A model generated the notes under the pieces. It was not told the DNA's origin. It ran no database searches and worked only from the letters and a program-made list of their open reading frames with translations. 64,000 bases of DNA from Amycolatopsis mongoliensis (lineage in GTDB: Bacteria > Actinomycetota > Actinomycetes > Mycobacteriales > Pseudonocardiaceae), in NCBI RefSeq assembly GCF_030285665.1, contig NZ_CP127295.1:2418001-2482000 (forward strand), read 5' to 3'. Position 1 is the first letter of the stretch, and the number at the start of each line of letters is the position of its first letter. Position numbers and translations under genes: made by a program. This document shows, in pieces, positions 35,481 through 43,933 of this stretch.

Positions 35481-35984
35481 CGCCCCGGACACCTCCTCAT
35501 TGCGTCGAACACCCGTTCGAGTATGCCGGATCTTCGCTCTCGAAGCACGCGGCCCGACCCGTGCCCTGACAGTTTCGGACGCGCCCCCCGATGATCGGTG
35601 AGAACGTCGTCCGACTCTCGGAGGCACGCCGGGCGCCACCGTGAGTACAGGCCCGAGCGGGCACGCTAGATCCCCCGGAAGGCCGAAGGCAATTCAGGAT
35701 GGGGACCCTTCTGTGGACAACCTGGGGATGAATGGGGGTAACCAGTCACAGGTGCCGCGAGAGCTGTGGACAAGTTGGGGACAAGCGTGATCGGCTTCGA
35801 AGAATCCCCAGGTCAAGGACTGTGAACAAGGTGTGGAGAACTTCCCGAAAACTCGTCCGGCGTGTCGCGCGAAGTCCGTTGTTCGGCGTGTCGTGGACCA
35901 GCCGGAGCCCATTGGACGACGCGACCTGTGGATGAATACTACGGAGGGTAGAGCCGTGACCCGGAGGGCTGAACGACCGCCGGG
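35481..35984. other. Intergenic region upstream of dnaB with DnaA-box-like cluster
   Basis: About 500 bp without a gene. It carries at least five sites matching the actinobacterial DnaA box TTGTCCACA (written TGTGGACAA on this strand): perfect at 35712-35720 and 35765-35773, one mismatch at 35776-35784, 35821-35829 and 35832-35840, and two mismatches at 35927-35935. All point the same way. The dnaB ribosome site is at 35494-35499. Confidence 0.6.
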
Positions 35985-36773
35985 TCAGGCCGCGGTGAGC
36001 CGACCCTGTGCGCTGCGTAACCGGTCAGCGAGAACGCGCTGGTCGGCCGGGGTGAAGGCGATCCGGTTCTCCCCACGCCCCGGAATCTCTTCGGTCAGCC
36101 ACCGGCCTTCCGACGTATCGATGTAGTTCACCGGGCGTTCGATGCGGTGCCAGGCCCCGCTGCGGCTACGGGCCGCGACGTAGAGGCTGCCGCTCCCCAT
36201 TCGGCGTAGCGCCAGGATCCGCCGGAGCTCCTCGACCTCCTGCGAGCCCTCGGCCGGGCGGTCGTTGCGGAGCACCGCGTACCCGCCTTCGTCGCCGCGG
36301 GCCGTCCCCTCGATCTGGCTCTTCGGCACGGCGAGCGGGGTCCCGCGCCCGGGCGCCAGCTTCGGGATCTGGCCGAGGAAGTCGTCGAGCAGCTCGCCGG
36401 GCCGCGTGGACTCGAGCACGACGACGTCCAGGTCCTCGTGCTTGGCCAGCACGAACGCCTCGCCGCCGGCGCTGCCGGCGAGCAGCCGGTAGCTGACCGG
36501 CTTGCCCTGGAACCCGCCGTCGATCCAGCCGTAGTACTCCAGCTGCGGCCGGGCGACGGCTTCGATCGTCGCCACGAACCCGGGGTGCATGCCGCGCGGG
36601 CCGAACAGCCCGGCCTTGGCGAGCTCGGCGTTGACCCGCTCGTCCTCCGTGCGCTGGGCTTCCTCGCTGTACCAGGTGGGCTTCTCGGACAGCACCGTGT
36701 GCGGCTCGCCGCCGCGGCGCCGGATCAGGTTGATCATGGTGCCGGTCGTGATGGTGACCTGCCTGTCCAGCAC
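35985..36773 (-). CDS. EspG-family ESX secretion chaperone (module D)
   Basis: A 262-residue EspG-like cytosolic chaperone. It begins TITTGTMINLIRRRGGEPH, has the central GWIDGGFQGKPVSYRLLAGS strand pair and LDVVVLESTRPGELLDDFLG, and ends with a domain (SRSGAWHRIERPVNYIDTSE) that reads as the conserved EspG C-terminal sheet, then a helix. The GTG start has GGGGGAAGAGC upstream. It is the last gene of module D, 95 bp after the PPE-like gene that it probably escorts. Confidence 0.8.
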   Translation of the reverse strand: MLDRQVTITTGTMINLIRRRGGEPHTVLSEKPTWYSEEAQRTEDERVNAELAKAGLFGPRGMHPGFVATIEAVARPQLEYYGWIDGGFQGKPVSYRLLAGSAGGEAFVLAKHEDLDVVVLESTRPGELLDDFLGQIPKLAPGRGTPLAVPKSQIEGTARGDEGGYAVLRNDRPAEGSQEVEELRRILALRRMGSGSLYVAARSRSGAWHRIERPVNYIDTSEGRWLTEEIPGRGENRIAFTPADQRVLADRLRSAQGRLTAA

Positions 36774-36868
36774 CGCTCTTCCCCCAGTGAAGATCGAAGT
36801 CAGTGAAGGTGAACCCGCGAAAGCCGGGGCGCGCCCATCTTGGCACGCGCCCGGTGGTCTCGCGTGCG

Positions 36869-38209
36869 CTACTCGCCGATGACCGGCGGGGCGGTCAGCT
36901 CGTCGGTCCCGAAGATGTCGTTCGGGTCGTCACCGAGCAGGTACTTCGACGTGCGTTCCTCGTCTCCGCCGCCCTGGCCCTTGGCGCCGTGGCCCATGCC
37001 GCCCATCCCACCCATGCCGGTGGAACCGGTGCGCCCGGCCGCCGCGCCGCCCGCGCCCATCGCGCCGCCGGCACCCAGGCCGCCCCGGCCCGCGCCCGTC
37101 CCGCCGGCGCCGCCCGGCACGGCCGCACCGGTCGAGCTGCCGGGCCCGAAGCCCGCGCCGCCCGGGCCGAAGCCCGCCGTCGGGTCGCCGATCCCGCCGG
37201 ATCCGCCGGGGCCGAACCCACCGCCGCCCCCGCCACCGGAGAAGCTCGGCGTGCCCCCCAGGCCGAAGCCCGGCACGCCCGGCACGTCCGACGGCGAGAG
37301 GCCCGACGAATGCGTGCCGTCGGTGAAGTTCGGCGGGGTGTAGGTGCCGCCACCCGGGAGCTTCGACGGGTCGTAGCTCCCGCCGGGGACCTTCCCCGGG
37401 TCGAAGGACGGCACCTTGGACGGGTCGTAGCCGCCACCCGGCACCTTCGACGGGTCGAAGCTGCCGCCGGGGGTGGTCGGCTGGCCGCCGAAGGACGGGA
37501 CGCCGCCCGGTCCCGGCATGTTCACGCCGCCGGGACCCGTGCCGGTGCCGTTCCCGTTGCCATTTCCGTTGCCATTGCCCGGCTTCTTCTTGCCGTCCTT
37601 GCCGTTGTCGACGTTGACGCTCTCCTGCTGTCCCTTGAGCGCGGAGTACGTCGGCATCTTCTGGCCGTTGTCGTTGCTCGCCTTGTAGTAGGTGTTGAAG
37701 GCGTCGACGTTGGCCTGGCCCTTGGTGTTGTAGTCGCGGATCGCCCGGTCGGTGTCGGTCGTCCACGGCGTCACCGCGTTGAGCAGGTTGTTCTTCGGCG
37801 GGTCCTTCGGGACCTGCTGCACCTGCGCGTGCACCGTGGTGAACGCGTTGTTCTGCTCGCCGAGGTACTTGTCGGAGTCGGTCAGCTTGGTGCCCGAGTC
37901 CTCCATCCACACCCGCAGCGGGTGCGCGCCGGCGTTCTGCGCCGCTTCGGAGCCGCCGCCGGTCCAGGCCGCGTCCATCTCCTTGGCCAGGGTGTCGATC
38001 GTGGTGAGCCGGTCCGAGTAGGCACCCTTCAACCGGCTGGCCGCGGCCTGCCCGTTCTGGATCGAGCCGGTGCCGGGGCCGTGGGTGATCTTGTCCCAGA
38101 TGTCGTAGCAGTCGATCTTGCGGTCGCCCTGCTGCGAGGTGTGGTCGTCCGAGTGCGTGGTGGCCATGTTGTACGCGGCGAACCCGCCGAGCAGCACCAG
38201 TTCCAGCAT
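36869..38209 (-). CDS. PPE/WXG-like substrate with Gly-rich tail (module D)
   Basis: A 446-residue paralogue of the module B protein at 11925. The N-terminal 190 residues are helical with a W-T-G turn at 82-84, preceded by THGPGTGSIQ (compare NGPGTESLQ in module B). A long Gly/Pro/Ser-rich stretch with repeated FDPSKVPGG-type units covers residues 215-410. The C-terminus is conserved with module B: GHGAKG, KYLLGDDPNDIFG and PPVIGE. ATG 38209 follows the lipoprotein stop by 1 bp. Expected to be exported through an ESX system with EspG's help; the role outside is unknown. Confidence 0.72.
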   Translation of the reverse strand: MLELVLLGGFAAYNMATTHSDDHTSQQGDRKIDCYDIWDKITHGPGTGSIQNGQAAASRLKGAYSDRLTTIDTLAKEMDAAWTGGGSEAAQNAGAHPLRVWMEDSGTKLTDSDKYLGEQNNAFTTVHAQVQQVPKDPPKNNLLNAVTPWTTDTDRAIRDYNTKGQANVDAFNTYYKASNDNGQKMPTYSALKGQQESVNVDNGKDGKKKPGNGNGNGNGNGTGTGPGGVNMPGPGGVPSFGGQPTTPGGSFDPSKVPGGGYDPSKVPSFDPGKVPGGSYDPSKLPGGGTYTPPNFTDGTHSSGLSPSDVPGVPGFGLGGTPSFSGGGGGGGFGPGGSGGIGDPTAGFGPGGAGFGPGSSTGAAVPGGAGGTGAGRGGLGAGGAMGAGGAAAGRTGSTGMGGMGGMGHGAKGQGGGDEERTSKYLLGDDPNDIFGTDELTAPPVIGE

Positions 38210-38210
38210 C

Positions 38211-38831
38211 TCAGCCCTCCTTCAACGTCTGGATCATCGCCTCGGCCGCCTTCTCCGCGTACGGGCACGGCTGGGTCGCGCCCGGGCCGTTGCCGATCTG
38301 CGTGAAGACCTGGACGGCCTGGGTGTCCGTCACGCCCACCAGCAGCTTGCACTGCCCCTGGGCGCGGAAGTCCTTCGTCGCGGCGTACACCGCGGGGTAG
38401 CCGGAGACGTCGGCCGGCTCCCAGTACTCGTACTGGTCCTTGCCGCCCTTGGCGTAGAGGTCGTAGATGCCCGCGAGCCCGTCGGTGTTCGGGTCGGCCG
38501 CGATGTCGATCCGGCTGCTGCGGGTCTCGTCGCTCGTGTAGATCCAGGCGCAGGTCGCGCCCGCTTCGCTGGTGCGCGGCGTGCCGTCCTCGAGGCCGAG
38601 CGTCGAGCGCTGCGAGGCCGAGAGGACCGAGCACGGGTCCGACTTCAGCTTGGCCGGGTCGAGCGGGCTCGACACCTTGGGAGCGCCGTCGCCACCGCCG
38701 CCGTCCGTGCTGGTCGCGGAGTCCGAAGTGCCGGACGCGGCCGGGTTGGCCGTGCCGCCGGTGGTCGAGGTGCAGCCGGCGAGGGCGAGCACGACGAGGG
38801 CCAGGCCGGGCAGAACGAGCCGGCGGTTCAC
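38211..38831 (-). CDS. DUF3558-family lipoprotein (module D)
   Basis: A 206-residue lipoprotein with lipobox LALAGC (Cys20), a Ser/Gly/Asp linker and a DUF3558 domain from about residue 60. Cysteines in SDPCSVL, GATCAW, GQCKLLVGVTD and TQPCPYA match the four in the module B paralogue at 10188. GTG start overlaps the WXG-like stop by 4 bp (GTGA). The lipoprotein is directly downstream of the WXG-like gene in both modules, which argues for a physical partnership at the outer face of the membrane. Confidence 0.85.
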   Translation of the reverse strand: MNRRLVLPGLALVVLALAGCTSTTGGTANPAASGTSDSATSTDGGGGDGAPKVSSPLDPAKLKSDPCSVLSASQRSTLGLEDGTPRTSEAGATCAWIYTSDETRSSRIDIAADPNTDGLAGIYDLYAKGGKDQYEYWEPADVSGYPAVYAATKDFRAQGQCKLLVGVTDTQAVQVFTQIGNGPGATQPCPYAEKAAEAMIQTLKEG

Positions 38832-39178
38832 GCCTGCGTCCCCGCCTTCGAGATGTCGCCGGTGTGGTCGGCGTCCGCGGCGGTGATCCGCTTCTTCGCG
38901 TCGAGCAGGGCCTGGATGTAGTTCTTCACGTATTCCTGCATCTTCTGGTTCTGCTCGAGGAACGCCTTGCCGGACGGGTTGGCGAGCTTCTCCCAGTCGC
39001 TGCTCGCGAACTCCTTGCCGGGCGCCTTGACGTCGGCCATCAGGTTGGCGTCGGCGGCGTCGTTCTGCAGGTCGGTCTGCAGGTCCTGCCACTTCTTGAT
39101 GACGCCGTCGATCTTGTCGGCGTCGAACGTGAAGCCCCCTCCGCCGGACGGCGCGGACATGTTGACCTCGTTACCCAT
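38828..39178 (-). CDS. WXG100-like helical protein (module D)
   Basis: A 116-residue protein with two helices (KIDGVIKKWQDLQTDLQND and KAFLEQNQKMQEYVKNYIQA) linked by about 25 residues; no W-X-G motif is present, although SSDWEKL lies in the link. It matches the module B protein at 10793 in layout. GGGAG precedes ATG 39178; an internal ATG six codons later is possible. It is the first gene of module D and overlaps the DUF3558 gene by 4 bp. Confidence 0.65.
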   Translation of the reverse strand: MGNEVNMSAPSGGGGFTFDADKIDGVIKKWQDLQTDLQNDAADANLMADVKAPGKEFASSDWEKLANPSGKAFLEQNQKMQEYVKNYIQALLDAKKRITAADADHTGDISKAGTQA

Positions 39179-39256
39179 CCGAGTGCGCTCCCTTCGCGTC
39201 CCGCTCCATTGTCCTACGACGACGCCCGCGTGTCCGGGGTTCCCCCCGAAACGCGT

Positions 39257-39292
39257 GAAGGCGGGCCGCCCACCAGGGAGCGACCCGCCTTC
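39257..39292 (-). terminator. Terminator of the rpsF-ssb-rpsR-rplI operon
   Basis: GAAGGCGGG (39257-39265) pairs with CCCGCCTTC (39284-39292) just after the rplI stop; CACGCGTTTC follows on the minus strand. Confidence 0.65.
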
Positions 39293-39308
39293 GACGACGT
39301 ACTGATTA

Positions 39309-39767
39309 CTACTGCGAGGCCTTGACCTCGAGCCGCACGTCGACCTTCACGTCCGGGTGCAGCCGGGCGCCGACCGAGTGCTTGCCCACGGTCTTGATGT
39401 GGTCGCGCAGCTCGATGACGCGCTTGTCGAGCAGCGGGCCACCGGCGGCCTTGATCGCGTCGACGATCTCGGCGGCGGTGATCGAACCGAAGAGCTTCTT
39501 CGAGCCCTCGGCCGCCTTGCCGTTCAGCTGGATGGCCCCGAGGCCTTCCAGCGTCGCCTTGATCTCCTTGGCGTGGTCGAGGTCGCGGATGCGACGGCTC
39601 TCCTGCGCCCGCTGGATGGTGCGCACGTTCTTCTCCGCGCCCTTGGAGGCCACGATCGCGTAGCCCCGCGGGAGCAGGTAGTTGCGCGCGTAGCCGTCCT
39701 TGACCTCGACGATGTCGCCGGGGCCGCCCAGGTTGGCCACGTCCGTGGTGAGGATGATCTTCGCCAT
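39309..39767 (-). CDS. rplI: 50S ribosomal protein L9
   Basis: A 152-residue L9. The N-terminal RNA-binding domain has VANLGGPGDIVEVKDGYARN and NYLLPRGYA, followed by the long connecting helix and the C-terminal domain (GSITAAEIVDAIK). Full length. It is the last gene of the rpsF-ssb-rpsR-rplI operon, 14 bp after rpsR, and is followed by a terminator hairpin. Confidence 0.98.
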   Translation of the reverse strand: MAKIILTTDVANLGGPGDIVEVKDGYARNYLLPRGYAIVASKGAEKNVRTIQRAQESRRIRDLDHAKEIKATLEGLGAIQLNGKAAEGSKKLFGSITAAEIVDAIKAAGGPLLDKRVIELRDHIKTVGKHSVGARLHPDVKVDVRLEVKASQ

Positions 39768-39781
39768 GTCAGTGCCCTCCC

Positions 39782-40030
39782 TTAGCGCGCGGTCGAGGTG
39801 TAGGGCAGCAGCGCCATCTCGCGGGAGTTCTTGACCGCGATGGCGATGTCACGCTGGTGCTGGCTGCAGTTGCCGGTGACGCGACGGGCACGGATCTTGC
39901 CGCGGTCGGAGATGTACTTCCGCAGCAGGTTGGTGTCCTTGTAGTCGATCAGTTCCGGGCGGCCCTTCTTCTCGGCCTTGCAGAACACGCAGACCTTCTT
40001 CTTGGGCTTGCGGATGGGTGGCTTGGCCAC
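39782..40030 (-). CDS. rpsR: 30S ribosomal protein S18, zinc-binding type
   Basis: An 82-residue S18. The cysteines of the zinc-binding form are kept: CVFC (Cys14, Cys17) and CSQH (Cys55, His58). Actinobacteria often have a second, Cys-less, Zur-controlled S18 used in zinc shortage; that copy is not in this window. RNA-binding residues of S18 are conserved ([20 protein letters not shown]). Located between ssb and rplI as usual. Confidence 0.97.
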   Translation of the reverse strand: MAKPPIRKPKKKVCVFCKAEKKGRPELIDYKDTNLLRKYISDRGKIRARRVTGNCSQHQRDIAIAVKNSREMALLPYTSTAR

Positions 40031-40073
40031 TGTCTACTCCTGGTAATTCAAATCTTTGTGGATGTGTACGAGA

Positions 40074-40592
40074 TCAGAAGGGGGGCTCGTCCGAGAAGCC
40101 GCCGCCGCCACCGCTGCTGGCGGCCGGGGCGGAGCCCCACGGGTCGTCGGCCGGCATTCCGCCACCGCCGCCACCGCGGTTTCCGCCGCCACCGCCGCCG
40201 CCGAAGTCACCACCGCCGCCGCCACCGCGGCTGACCTTGTTGACCTTGGCCGTGGCGTAACGCAGCGAGGGGCCGATCTCGTCGACCTCGAGCTCGACGA
40301 CGGTCCGCTTCTCGCCTTCCTTCGTCTCGAACGACCGCTGCTTCAGGCGGCCCTGCACGACGACGCGGGCGCCGCGGGTCAGGGACTCGGCGACGTTCTC
40401 CGCCGCCTGGCGCCAGATGTTGCAGCGCAGGAACAGCGCCTCGCCGTCCTTCCACTCGCCCGACTGCTTGTCGAGCGTGCGGGGCGTGGACGCGACGGTG
40501 AAGTTCGCGACCGCCGCACCGGACGGGGTGAAGCGCAGCTCCGGGTCGGACGTCAGGTTGCCGATCACCGTGATGACGGTGTCTCCAGCCAT
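40074..40592 (-). CDS. ssb: Single-stranded DNA-binding protein
   Basis: A 172-residue SSB. The OB-fold spans residues 1-115, starting [20 protein letters not shown], with [13 protein letters not shown] and [18 protein letters not shown]. The linker is very Gly-rich, and the C-terminal partner-binding tip is SDEPPF. It protects single-stranded DNA and recruits replication and repair enzymes. It is co-transcribed with rpsF, 17 bp upstream, and rpsR. Confidence 0.97.
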   Translation of the reverse strand: MAGDTVITVIGNLTSDPELRFTPSGAAVANFTVASTPRTLDKQSGEWKDGEALFLRCNIWRQAAENVAESLTRGARVVVQGRLKQRSFETKEGEKRTVVELEVDEIGPSLRYATAKVNKVSRGGGGGGDFGGGGGGGNRGGGGGGMPADDPWGSAPAASSGGGGGFSDEPPF

Positions 40593-40609
40593 CGGGAATA
40601 CCCTTCGGC

Positions 40610-40936
40610 TCAGGCCTTGGCGGCGGCGGGCTTGGCCGCGGCGCGCTTGATCTCGCGACGCATGACCTTGGTGCGGAGCACGGTCTCCTGCAGCGAAAGC
40701 TGGCGGTCCAGCTCCTTCACCGCGTCCGAAGACGAGTTCAGGTCCAGCAGGGCGTAGATGCCCTCCGCGTGCTTCTTGATCTCGTACGAGAGGCGACGAC
40801 GGCCCCAGACGTCGACCTTCTCCACGGAACCGCCCGAAGTGCGGATCACGTTGAGGAAGTTGTCCAGCGTGGGGGCGACCGTGCGCTCGTCGAGCGTGGG
40901 GTCCAGGATGACCATTACCTCGTAATGGCGTGACAC
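40610..40936 (-). CDS. rpsF: 30S ribosomal protein S6
   Basis: A 108-residue S6 beginning [19 protein letters not shown], with the conserved [18 protein letters not shown] and a basic Ala/Lys C-terminal tail. S6 pairs with S18 on the ribosome platform. GTG 40936 is preferred over the GTG at 40942 because GGAGGTGA (40950-40943) then has correct spacing. It heads the rpsF-ssb-rpsR-rplI operon; a hairpin lies in its leader. Confidence 0.97.
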   Translation of the reverse strand: MSRHYEVMVILDPTLDERTVAPTLDNFLNVIRTSGGSVEKVDVWGRRRLSYEIKKHAEGIYALLDLNSSSDAVKELDRQLSLQETVLRTKVMRREIKRAAAKPAAAKA

Positions 40937-40962
40937 AACCACTCACCTCCTATGGGCTCGCG

Positions 40963-40981
40963 GTCACGGACTGTCCGTGAC
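40963..40981 (-). promoter_or_regulatory. Hairpin in the rpsF leader
   Basis: GTCACGGA / TCCGTGAC, an 8-bp perfect stem with a 3-nt loop, lies 13 bp upstream of the ribosome site. The rpsF leader is a known place for S6:S18 feedback binding in many bacteria; whether this hairpin is that element is not shown. Two smaller hairpins (40994-41011 and 41015-41028) beyond it may end the upstream gene. Confidence 0.4.
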
Positions 40982-41038
40982 AGGAGGGTTTGTCCAGGTA
41001 AGGCTACCTGGGGGGTCCGACAGGACCGGACGGCGGGG

Positions 41039-41917
41039 TCAGCTCGCGCGGCGCAGGGCCCAGGTGCGGACGAGCCCCGCCGTGACGCCGGCGAGCACGA
41101 TCACCGCGAGCAGCATCGGCAGCTGGACGTCGTTCGACGAGCCGGGCGAAGCCAGCGACTGCGCGTTGCCCGCGTCGCGGATGTCGGCGCCCTGGCCGCT
41201 CTGGGCACCCGTGTCGCCCTGCGGCGCGGAGGCGTCACCGGGGAGCGTGCCGTTCGCCGGGTAGCGCGCGCCCGGGGCGACGGCCGTGCCGGCGGTCGCC
41301 GTGGGGATGCCGCCGTAGTCGCGCATGGGCGCGGTGCCGGAGCCGGCCGCGTTGCCCGGGTTGAGGTTCGAGAGGTTGCCGGACGTGCCGCCGGGGACGG
41401 TCCCGGTGCCGCCGCCCTGCGGGGTGCCGGTACCGCCCGCGCCCGGCTGGCCCGGAGTGCTCGGAGCGACGTAGTTGCTGGCGAGCAGCGTGAGGTTGCA
41501 GCCCTTCGCGACCGTGCTCTCCACGCTGTTCAGGGTCTTGTTCCAGTCGAGACCGAGGCCCCACGTACCGGAGTTGGCCAGCGCGGTGCGAACCGCCTTG
41601 CCGATCGCGACACCGGTCGCCTCACCGCCCGCGGAGTTCGGCACCTGGCCCACCGGGATCGCGTGGTTCTTGGCGATGGAGTCGCCGGCCCAGCTGCCGA
41701 CCGCGAGGGTGCCGGCGTTGTTCGCGCCGTTCGTGACGAGGGTTTTGACCGAAGCCCCGTCGATCGCCACCTGGTCGCCCATCTGGCCGGTGACCGTGCC
41801 GGTGCAGCTGGTGCTCACGACCTGCTGGCTCGCCGAGGCCGTACCCGCGGAAAGGAAGGCGCCGCCCGCCACGAAAGCGGCAATGGCGGTGACGGTCAGG
41901 GTCTTCCGCACGAGCAC
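41039..41917 (-). CDS. Secreted protein with C-terminal LPMLLAV membrane anchor (copy 1)
   Basis: A 292-residue protein: signal peptide ending near GTASASQ, an N-terminal domain with one Cys pair (TSCTGTV, KGCNLTL), a Gly/Pro/Thr-rich stretch, the motif APMRDYGGIP, and a C-terminal hydrophobic helix LPMLLAVIVLAGVTAGLV followed by RTWALRRAS. This is a surface protein held by its C-terminal helix. The tail recurs in the two genes upstream. GTG 41917 or the GTG two codons later. No known family. Confidence 0.7.
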   Translation of the reverse strand: MLVRKTLTVTAIAAFVAGGAFLSAGTASASQQVVSTSCTGTVTGQMGDQVAIDGASVKTLVTNGANNAGTLAVGSWAGDSIAKNHAIPVGQVPNSAGGEATGVAIGKAVRTALANSGTWGLGLDWNKTLNSVESTVAKGCNLTLLASNYVAPSTPGQPGAGGTGTPQGGGTGTVPGGTSGNLSNLNPGNAAGSGTAPMRDYGGIPTATAGTAVAPGARYPANGTLPGDASAPQGDTGAQSGQGADIRDAGNAQSLASPGSSNDVQLPMLLAVIVLAGVTAGLVRTWALRRAS

Positions 41918-42016
41918 AGTCCTCCAGGGATTACGGGGGCGTCGTTCCAGGCAACGGCAACACCAGGTGTACCAGGATCAACGAAGAAGATACGTGAAAG
42001 ATACTCGGCAGTCGGA

Positions 42017-42919
42017 TCAATTCGCAGCGGCCATTCGGCGGAGGACCCACGTCCGCACGAGGCCGGCGCTGACTCCGGAGAGTGCCAGTACCGCGATCAG
42101 CATGGGAAGATTTGACCCGTCCGTGAACCCGTCGGACGCGGACGGTAGCGCTTCGGCCTGACCCGCCGTCTGGATGCCGGAGTTGCCGGCCGCGTTCTGG
42201 TCGGGCCCGGTGAGGCCGTACTGCGGCGCGTAACCCGGGATCTGGCTCCCGTACCGGATGGCGGGCGACGGGGTGAACAACCCGGCCGTGGCGAACGGGA
42301 TGCCGCTGTAGTCCCGCATCGGCGCGTAGCCGGTGCCGATGCTGAACGGGAAGCCGCCGAACACCGGGCTGCTCGAGAAGCCGGGCAGCAGCGGGCTGTT
42401 CGCTTCGGGGATCGGCGTGGTGCCCGCCGGGGTACCACCCTGCGGCGCGCCCCCGGTCCCGCCGGACGGCGGCTGCTGCGGGTTGCCGCCGGAACCGGGC
42501 TGCTGAGGGGCGGGCTGGCCGCCACCGCTGAGCGCGCTGACGCCCTGTTGGGCGCCGCTGGTCACGCCTTCGACACCCTGGTTGATCGCGCTCGCGGCGG
42601 GTGCGCCGACCACCGGCACCGGCGAGACGACGGTGTTCACCACGTTCACGGTGACCTGGCAGAGCGTGCCGAGGATGGCGTTGATCGTCCCGGTGAGCAC
42701 CTTCGTGCCCTCGGTGACGATGCCGAGGTTCAACGGGAGGCCGAGCAGCGGGGTCGTGCCCTTGATCGTGTCGCCGGGCTTGGCGTCCACGGTGCTGCCG
42801 CAGGGGACGGTCTTGGTCTCGCCCGCCGAAGCGGTACCGGGCATGCCGAGCACAGCCGAACCAGCGAGGACGAACGCCGTCGCGCCGGCCGCCGTTGCCC
42901 TCCGTGTCCGATCCCGCAT
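42017..42919 (-). CDS. Secreted protein with C-terminal LPMLIAV membrane anchor (copy 2)
   Basis: A 300-residue protein with signal peptide (cleavage near GTASAGE), an N-terminal region with a Cys pair (VPCGSTV, TLCQVTV), a Gln/Pro/Gly-rich middle, APMRDYSGIPFATAGLF (shared with copy 1), and the C-terminal LPMLIAVLALSGVSAGLV plus RTWVLRRM. ATG 42919 begins the signal peptide. It lies between the other two copies on the same strand with about 100-bp gaps, so each may have its own promoter. Confidence 0.7.
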   Translation of the reverse strand: MRDRTRRATAAGATAFVLAGSAVLGMPGTASAGETKTVPCGSTVDAKPGDTIKGTTPLLGLPLNLGIVTEGTKVLTGTINAILGTLCQVTVNVVNTVVSPVPVVGAPAASAINQGVEGVTSGAQQGVSALSGGGQPAPQQPGSGGNPQQPPSGGTGGAPQGGTPAGTTPIPEANSPLLPGFSSSPVFGGFPFSIGTGYAPMRDYSGIPFATAGLFTPSPAIRYGSQIPGYAPQYGLTGPDQNAAGNSGIQTAGQAEALPSASDGFTDGSNLPMLIAVLALSGVSAGLVRTWVLRRMAAAN

Positions 42920-43040
42920 GCTCGCCGCCCCTTGCCTCGCGTCTCTTTCCCAGAACAACGACGTTAAGGCAGCACGGTGACGCCCGCTCGCTCAGAAATG
43001 TCCGGCATTCGAGTGGAAGGGGGCGTCACCTTGGGTGAGA

Positions 43041-43832
43041 TCAGGCCGGCTTGCGGCGGATCCAAGCCCGGACGAGTGCCGCGGCGACGATCGCCAGCGC
43101 CAGCACCGCGAGCAGCATCGGCAGCTTCGCCGGCGGCGTGACGCCGGGCAGCGCCTCGGCCGTGCCGGACTTCTGCTCGTCGACCGTCGGGACCTGCTGC
43201 CCGGGGATGACCTGCGCGATCACCGGCGCCTGGATCAGGCTGCCCGGCAGCAGCGCCGCGTTGGTGAAGATGCCCGAAATCGCGTCGCCCGGCAGGCCGG
43301 CGTTGCCCGGACCCGTGGTCACCGGGCCGGTGCTGTCACCGGGCGGGGTCTGCCCCGGCGGTGTCGGACCCGGCGGCTGGGGCGGGTTCGGGCCGGGCGG
43401 GGCCGGCGGAAGCGGCAGCGGGGGCAGCTCGCTCGCCACGCCCTGCGTCACGTTGCCGACGGTGTTCACGACACCCTGCGCGGCCGGGCAGACGGCCTTC
43501 GCCGCCGCGTCGCCGACCACCGGCACGTCGCCGACGCCGAGCGCCCGCACCGTGTCACCCACGGGCAGCGTCAGCAACGGTGCCGAGCCGTTGGTGTTCT
43601 TCGAGGTGGAATCGAGGCCGACGGTCAGCCGGTTCGGGGCGTTCAGCGGGGCGCCGGCGTCCAGGAGGAGGCCGGTCTTCGCGTCGCGGGCCTGGCCGTT
43701 CTGCAGGGTGGCCCCGCAGTCACCGCCGAGGGTCGGGCTGGGATCGGCGCTCGCGACGCCCGGCGCGGCCAGCGCGGCCGAAGCGGAGAGAACGAACCCC
43801 AACGCGGTGATCCGGGCGACGCGCTTCCCCAT
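43041..43832 (-). CDS. Secreted protein with C-terminal LPMLLAV membrane anchor (copy 3)
   Basis: A 263-residue protein: signal peptide (cleavage near GVASADP), a domain with Cys in GGDCGATL and KAVCPAA, a Pro/Gly-rich region, and C-terminal LPMLLAVLALAIVAAALV plus RAWIRRKPA. It lacks the APMRDY motif of copies 1 and 2. VGDVPVVGDAAAKAVCP resembles the corresponding VSPVPVVGAPAASAI part of copy 2, so the three are divergent duplicates. Confidence 0.7.
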   Translation of the reverse strand: MGKRVARITALGFVLSASAALAAPGVASADPSPTLGGDCGATLQNGQARDAKTGLLLDAGAPLNAPNRLTVGLDSTSKNTNGSAPLLTLPVGDTVRALGVGDVPVVGDAAAKAVCPAAQGVVNTVGNVTQGVASELPPLPLPPAPPGPNPPQPPGPTPPGQTPPGDSTGPVTTGPGNAGLPGDAISGIFTNAALLPGSLIQAPVIAQVIPGQQVPTVDEQKSGTAEALPGVTPPAKLPMLLAVLALAIVAAALVRAWIRRKPA

Positions 43833-43933
43833 CGATGCCCTCCGGCAGTCGGACCAATCTGGATCACGGAACGCGCTCACGGTACTCCACGAGCGTCACC
43901 ACCAGGTCCCGCAGGGGAAAAGAAAACCCGGAG

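Noticed and set aside
35481..35984. Chromosomal origin of replication
   Set aside because: The DnaA boxes are suggestive, but dnaA and dnaN are absent and there is no AT-rich unwinding region; recorded only as a DnaA-box cluster.
41039..43832. LPXTG sortase substrates
   Set aside because: The tails have LPM(L/I) with no Thr-Gly, and no sortase gene is nearby.
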